Source: Betaproteobacteria bacterium (GTDB lineage: Bacteria > Pseudomonadota > Gammaproteobacteria > Burkholderiales > SG8-41). From it: a DNA stretch of 8,200 nt. Each line of letters begins with the position of its first letter. Position 1 is the first letter of the stretch. The position numbers and the translations under genes were made by a program. The notes below the pieces were generated by a model. It had not been told where the DNA came from, made no database searches, and saw nothing but the letters and a program-made list of their open reading frames with translations. The DNA lies in contig JANXRI010000353.1 in the NCBI GenBank assembly GCA_025353085.1, positions 1 to 8,200 of the forward strand. The letters are read 5' to 3'. Below are positions 5,422-8,200 of this stretch, piece after piece.

Positions 5422-6450
5422 TCAGCCGGCGTGAGCGTTGGCGGGCTTGCGCGCAGCGGCGAGCACCGCGGCCGCGTTTTCGCGATAGATTTTATGGCGC
5501 GGCTCGTCGGCGAGTCGCTCGAGCGCCGGCAGCGCGCGTTTCGCTTCGGGGTCGCCGATATCGAAAGGGTAATCGGTGCCGAACATCACGCGGTCGGCGC
5601 CGGCAATCTTGATCGTGAATTCGACGGACTCGGGCGACAGCGAGCAGGTGTCGAAGAAGATCTGCTTGTAGTATTCGCCCGGCGCTTTCGAGATGTTCTT
5701 GCGGTAGTACGGATCGGCTTCCCAGCCGGTCGCGTCGTACGCCGAATTGAGCCGGCCTTTGAGAAAAATCAGATTGCCGCCGCCATGCGCGAGCAATAGC
5801 TGCAGGCCCGGATGGCGGTCGAACACGCCTTCGAAGATCATGCGCGTGACCGCGAGCGTCGTTTCGAACGGCCACTGTACGAGCACCTGCACGCCATACA
5901 ACGGGAAGCGCGTGGGCGGCTCCGCCGATACCGGGTGCATGAACAAGAGCACGCCGAGTTTCTCGGCGACCGTGAACAGCGCTGCGAATTCGGGGCCGTC
6001 GAGCGGGCGTCCGCCGGCCGTCGCCGGCAGCAGCGCGGACCGCGCGCCATACAGATCGACTGCGCGCTCCAGCTCGTACGCGCACTGGTCGGGTGCGCCG
6101 AGGGCTAACGCCGCCATCATCTCGAGCCGGCCTTGTCCTTCGGAAGCCACGCGCGCGCCGTGCTTATTCAATGCGCGAGCGTATTCGACGCCCGCGGCGC
6201 CGTCAGGCCATGCCACGTAGCCGGGCGGCGGCGCAATCAACTGCAACTCCACGCCGCGCCGCGCGAGACTTGCCACGCGTTTCGGCACGTCCGACAAATT
6301 CTCATCGAGCGAATGCGGCGGATTGTCGCCGCGCCTGACCCAGAACCTGCCATCGGCGCGGCGTTCGGCGGACATCCCGAACGCCGGTTGGCGGCACAGG
6401 CCATCGAGAAATTCGAAGTCGAGCGCGTGGGCGTGAGTGTCAATAATCAA
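5422..6450 (-). CDS. Metal-dependent amidohydrolase (amidohydrolase-2 / ACMSD-like), first gene of leftward operon
   Basis: This 342-residue TIM-barrel enzyme has all the metal/active-site landmarks of the amidohydrolase-2 family, which includes 2-amino-3-carboxymuconate 6-semialdehyde decarboxylase (ACMSD) and related decarboxylases: H6-A-H8 in DTHAHALDF, H172 in LFMHPVS, H222 in LLAHGGGN and D293 in FGTDYPFD. Members use one divalent metal, often zinc, for non-oxidative decarboxylation or hydrolysis. No signal peptide is visible, so it is cytosolic. The start is TTG 6450, set by AAGGAG 8 nt upstream. The first later ATG (residue 26) would remove the HxH motif, so the TTG must be right. It heads the operon and is followed after 6 nt by the three-domain RidA gene. 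In 2-aminophenol and 3-hydroxyanthranilate catabolism, ACMSD-type and RidA-type (2-aminomuconate deaminase) enzymes act in one pathway. The analogy is suggestive only, because the dioxygenase and dehydrogenase are not here. Confidence 0.93.
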   Translation of the reverse strand: MIIDTHAHALDFEFLDGLCRQPAFGMSAERRADGRFWVRRGDNPPHSLDENLSDVPKRVASLARRGVELQLIAPPPGYVAWPDGAAGVEYARALNKHGARVASEGQGRLEMMAALALGAPDQCAYELERAVDLYGARSALLPATAGGRPLDGPEFAALFTVAEKLGVLLFMHPVSAEPPTRFPLYGVQVLVQWPFETTLAVTRMIFEGVFDRHPGLQLLLAHGGGNLIFLKGRLNSAYDATGWEADPYYRKNISKAPGEYYKQIFFDTCSLSPESVEFTIKIAGADRVMFGTDYPFDIGDPEAKRALPALERLADEPRHKIYRENAAAVLAAARKPANAHAG

Positions 6451-6458
6451 ATGCGTAA

Positions 6459-6464
6459 CTCCTT
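6459..6464 (-). promoter_or_regulatory. Strong ribosome binding site for a TTG start
   Basis: AAGGAG on the minus strand is 8 nt from TTG 6450. No ATG or GTG lies at a usable distance in this frame. With the HxH motif at residues 6-8 it fixes the unusual start codon. Confidence 0.8.
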
Positions 6465-6486
6465 AAGGGGGGCGGGGTTGCACAAA

Positions 6487-6495
6487 AGTTTAACC
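6487..6495 (-). promoter_or_regulatory. GGTTAAACT element upstream of the leftward operon
   Basis: The minus strand reads GGTTAAACT here, 36 nt before the amidohydrolase start. The identical 9-mer occurs at 294-302 on the plus strand, 43 nt before the first RidA gene, in the same orientation relative to its gene. It may include the -10 (TAAACT) or an operator. I see no good -35 for it on this side. Only 46 bp separate the operon start from the Bug fragment, so any fuller promoter must extend into that fragment. Confidence 0.3.
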
Positions 6496-6496
6496 C

Positions 6497-6706
6497 ATGT
6501 TTGCGCCCGCCGGCACGCCGCCCGCAATCATTGCCAGGCTTAACCGTGAAGTCGCGCGCGTGATCAAGCTACCGGATATTCAGGAGCGCTTTTGCCGACG
6601 CGGTCTCGACGGCGGCGGCACGCCTGAGCAACTGACTGCGTTCGTGCGCAGTGAACGCGCCCGATATTCGCAAGTGATTAAAGACGCCGGCATCAAGGCC
6701 GAATGA
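6497..6706 (+). pseudogene. C-terminal remnant of a second Bug/TctC solute-binding protein gene
   Basis: The frame encodes 69 residues matching the last fifth of Bug proteins: FAPAGTPPAIIARLNREVAR, then LPDIQERF, GGTPEQLTAFVRSERARY and the typical ending VIKDAGIKAE. It aligns along its length with the C-terminus of the intact Bug protein in this window (VAPAKVPLAIVNKINAEM ... VARETGVKLE) but is clearly diverged, so it is not a recent copy of it. Roughly 250 residues are missing, including the signal peptide and most of the ligand pocket, so no working receptor can result. Upstream is a TAA in the spacer, then the oppositely oriented amidohydrolase start. The remnant most likely marks where the leftward operon was inserted or rearranged next to an older Bug-MFS pair. 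Its short frame could still be translated from ATG 6497, but no ribosome binding site is visible. Confidence 0.82.
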
Positions 6707-6762
6707 TCCGGTCGGATCGCGCACAGGTTACGCGGAGGTTTCTTGGCGGCAGCTGATTATTC

Positions 6763-6790
6763 TTGCGCAACCCAGCCGCGCCGTTATAGA
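6763..6790 (+). promoter_or_regulatory. Weak candidate promoter for the MFS transporter gene
   Basis: TTGCGC (6763-6768), a 16-bp spacer and TATAGA (6785-6790) form a weak sigma-70-like pair. Transcription would begin about 7 nt before ATG 6804, leaving almost no leader, which fits the absence of a clear Shine-Dalgarno. The 97-bp gap between the Bug remnant and the MFS gene shows nothing else firm except an isolated GGAGG at 6734-6738. Confidence 0.28.
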
Positions 6791-6803
6791 TTCGGTCGGA
6801 CTT

Positions 6804-8084
6804 ATGCCAACGCCGAGCGCAACCGCACGCGACATAGAATCGCCCTACGCCTGGATGCGGTTGTTCGTCTCATTGATTTTGATGACGATCGGCGGCTCGG
6901 GCATGTACACGGTCGCCGTCGTGTTGCCGCGCATTCAGGCCGAGTTCGCGGTGGCGCGCGCGGATGCGTCGCTGCCTTACACGCTCGCGATGATCGGCTT
7001 TGGACTCGGCGGCGTCTTGATGGGCAGGTTGGCGGACCGTTTCGGCGTGATGGTGCCGGTCATCATCGGCGCACTCTTTCTCGGCACGGGGTTCATCGTC
7101 GCCGGCGCAGCGGGCAGCCTGTGGCAGTTCAGCCTCGCGCAAGGCGTGTTGATGGGCTTTCTTGGCTGTTCAGCGACATTTGCGCCGCTCGTCGCCGATA
7201 CGTCGCAATGGTTCTCACGCCGGCGCGGCATCGCGATTGCCATTTGCATGAGCGGCAATTATATGGCCGGCGCCGTTTGGTCGCCGATCGTGCAGCACTT
7301 CGTCGACAGCGTCGGTTGGCGCCAGACCTATACGGGTATGGGCGTATTTTGTCTCGTCACCATGTTGCCGCTCGCCTTGCTGGTATTGCGCCGGCGTCCG
7401 CCGCTGCAGGTGCCGCATGCCGCTGCACCCGAGGCGTTATCCGCGCAAACAATTGAGCATGCGGCGTTGAACGCCTCAGCGCGGCCCCTCGGGTTTTCTC
7501 CTGCCGCGCTGCAAACACTGCTGTGCATCGCGGGGGTTGCGTGCTGCGTGGCGATGTCGATGCCGCAGGTACACATCGTCGCGTATTGCGGCGATCTTGG
7601 CTTCGGCGCCGCACGCGGCGCGGAGATGTTGTCGTTGATGCTCGGCGCCGGCATTGTGAGCCGCCTCGTCTCGGGCTGGATCTCCGATCATGTCGGCGGA
7701 TTGCGCACGCTGTTGCTCGGCTCGGTGCTGCAGGGCATCGCGCTGCTTGCGTTTTTGTTTACGAACGGAATCACTTCGCTGTACCTGGTGTCTGCGATGT
7801 TCGGCTTATTTCAAGGCGGCATTGTGCCGAGTTATGCGCTGATCGTGCGTGAGTATTTCACGCCGAAGGAAGCCGGCGCGCGAGTGGGCACCGTGTTGAT
7901 GGCGACGCTGTTCGGCATGGCGCTCGGCGGCTGGATGTCGGGTGCTATTTTTGACCTGACCGGTTCATACCGCGCCGCATTCTTGAACGGCACCGCGTGG
8001 AATCTGCTGAACGTCGGTATCGTGTTGCTGTTGCTTTATCGCGCGCGCGGCCGGCATAGAGTGGCCGGCGCGGTCGCGGCTTAG
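6804..8084 (+). CDS. MFS transporter, monocarboxylate / oxalate-formate antiporter type, 12 TM
   Basis: This 426-residue inner-membrane protein has 12 predicted hydrophobic segments in two halves, joined by a polar loop at about 196-232 (RRRPPLQVPHAAAPEAL onward). MFS motif A is clear as GRLADRFG (74-81), between TM2 and TM3, and degenerates to GWISDHVG (291-298) in the second half. The WFSRRRGIAIAI stretch (138-149), followed by GNYMAGAVWSP (151-161), is characteristic of the MCT/OxlT-like branch that carries small carboxylates by proton symport or exchange. No later motif fixes the substrate. ATG 6804 keeps the short cytosolic tail MPTPSATARDIESPY before TM1; the next in-frame ATG is residue 18. 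It is read away from the RidA operon and preceded by the Bug remnant. A link to the pathway is possible but not shown. Its stop overlaps that of the convergent gene. Confidence 0.92.
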   Translation: MPTPSATARDIESPYAWMRLFVSLILMTIGGSGMYTVAVVLPRIQAEFAVARADASLPYTLAMIGFGLGGVLMGRLADRFGVMVPVIIGALFLGTGFIVAGAAGSLWQFSLAQGVLMGFLGCSATFAPLVADTSQWFSRRRGIAIAICMSGNYMAGAVWSPIVQHFVDSVGWRQTYTGMGVFCLVTMLPLALLVLRRRPPLQVPHAAAPEALSAQTIEHAALNASARPLGFSPAALQTLLCIAGVACCVAMSMPQVHIVAYCGDLGFGAARGAEMLSLMLGAGIVSRLVSGWISDHVGGLRTLLLGSVLQGIALLAFLFTNGITSLYLVSAMFGLFQGGIVPSYALIVREYFTPKEAGARVGTVLMATLFGMALGGWMSGAIFDLTGSYRAAFLNGTAWNLLNVGIVLLLLYRARGRHRVAGAVAA

Positions 8085-8200
8085 TACGCGATCGCGTAGC
8101 AGTCGCGGCGCCGCTCGGCGCCGGCGATGCGGCTACCGGTGGCGGGATCGAGCATGACCGCGGTCGCGCAACCATTCATGCTGTAAGGCCGGATTTTTTG
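8081..8200 (-). CDS. Probable gamma-glutamyltransferase-like protein, C-terminal end (runs off the right edge)
   Basis: Thirty-nine C-terminal residues are visible, read leftward, ending at TAA 8083-8081. The stretch SMNGCATAVMLDPATGSRIAG, followed by AERRRDCYAIAY, resembles the end of the gamma-glutamyltransferase small subunit, where a 'DP.TG...GA.DPR.DG.A.G.' pattern closes the Ntn-hydrolase fold. The catalytic Thr is outside the window. The usual Asp-Pro before the Arg run is Glu-Arg here, and Gly is Cys-Tyr, so it may be a divergent GGT-like paralogue rather than classical GGT. Its stop overlaps the MFS stop on the other strand by 3 bp inside TTAG. Other readings are possible given how little is present. 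Confidence 0.6.
   Translation of the reverse strand, partial: QKIRPYSMNGCATAVMLDPATGSRIAGAERRRDCYAIAY
8085..8098. repeat. Perfect 14-bp palindrome just beyond the convergent stops
   Basis: TACGCGATCGCGTA is fully self-complementary. It begins one base after the MFS stop and lies within the last codons of the GGT-like gene (Tyr-Ala-Ile-Ala-Tyr). No T-tract follows on either strand, so it is not an intrinsic terminator of standard type. It may simply reflect codon choice in GC-rich DNA. Confidence 0.6.

Noticed and set aside
6743..7456. A TTG start 4 nt after a good GGAGG (6734-6738), opening a 237-codon frame
   Set aside because: The frame overlaps the first half of the MFS gene in another phase and encodes an Arg-rich chain without membrane segments. 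The GGAGG is more likely a chance or leftover signal. It could hint that the MFS start or upstream sequence was altered, but no better MFS start is in frame.

Overview
The window is GC-rich, with coding frames that strongly prefer G or C at third codon positions. It carries a Bug/TctC-type periplasmic solute-binding protein plus a second, truncated one. Expansion of that family is typical of Burkholderiales (Bordetella, Cupriavidus and Variovorax relatives), so a betaproteobacterial chromosome is the most likely source. This is inferred from family content; no taxonomic marker gene is present.

Layout: the left edge holds the N-terminus of an amidase-signature enzyme read leftward. A ~100-bp divergent spacer with a heptanucleotide tandem repeat separates it from two tandem, rightward single-domain RidA (YjgF/YER057c/UK114) genes. 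These converge, with only 9 bp between stop codons, on a tight leftward gene string. In transcription order the string is: an ACMSD-like amidohydrolase (TTG start), a three-domain RidA protein, a possible 30-residue ORF overlapping its stop, a single-domain RidA protein, a Bug solute-binding protein, and a second three-domain RidA protein. Upstream of the string, in the opposite direction, lie the isolated C-terminal end of a second Bug gene and then a complete 12-TM MFS transporter of the monocarboxylate/oxalate-formate type. The MFS stop overlaps the stop of a leftward gene that looks like the C-terminus of a gamma-glutamyltransferase.

The outstanding property is RidA density: five genes encoding nine RidA-type domains within about 5.1 kb, two of them single chains with three consecutive domains. 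RidA proteins normally form homotrimers with active sites between subunits, so the three-domain chains may be covalently linked, asymmetric trimers. By my alignment by eye, none of the nine domains keeps the arginine that archetypal RidA uses for imine/enamine hydrolysis, so ordinary 2-aminoacrylate detoxification is unlikely.

Working model (inference): an accessory catabolic locus for a nitrogen-containing organic acid or amide. The Bug protein and/or MFS carrier would handle uptake, the amidase and the decarboxylase/hydrolase-type amidohydrolase would act on the substrate, and the RidA-family proteins would act on unstable nitrogenous intermediates. The substrate cannot be read from sequence. 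I see no RNA genes, CRISPR arrays, insertion sequences or tRNA-type attachment sites, and no gene-free stretch longer than about 110 bp.
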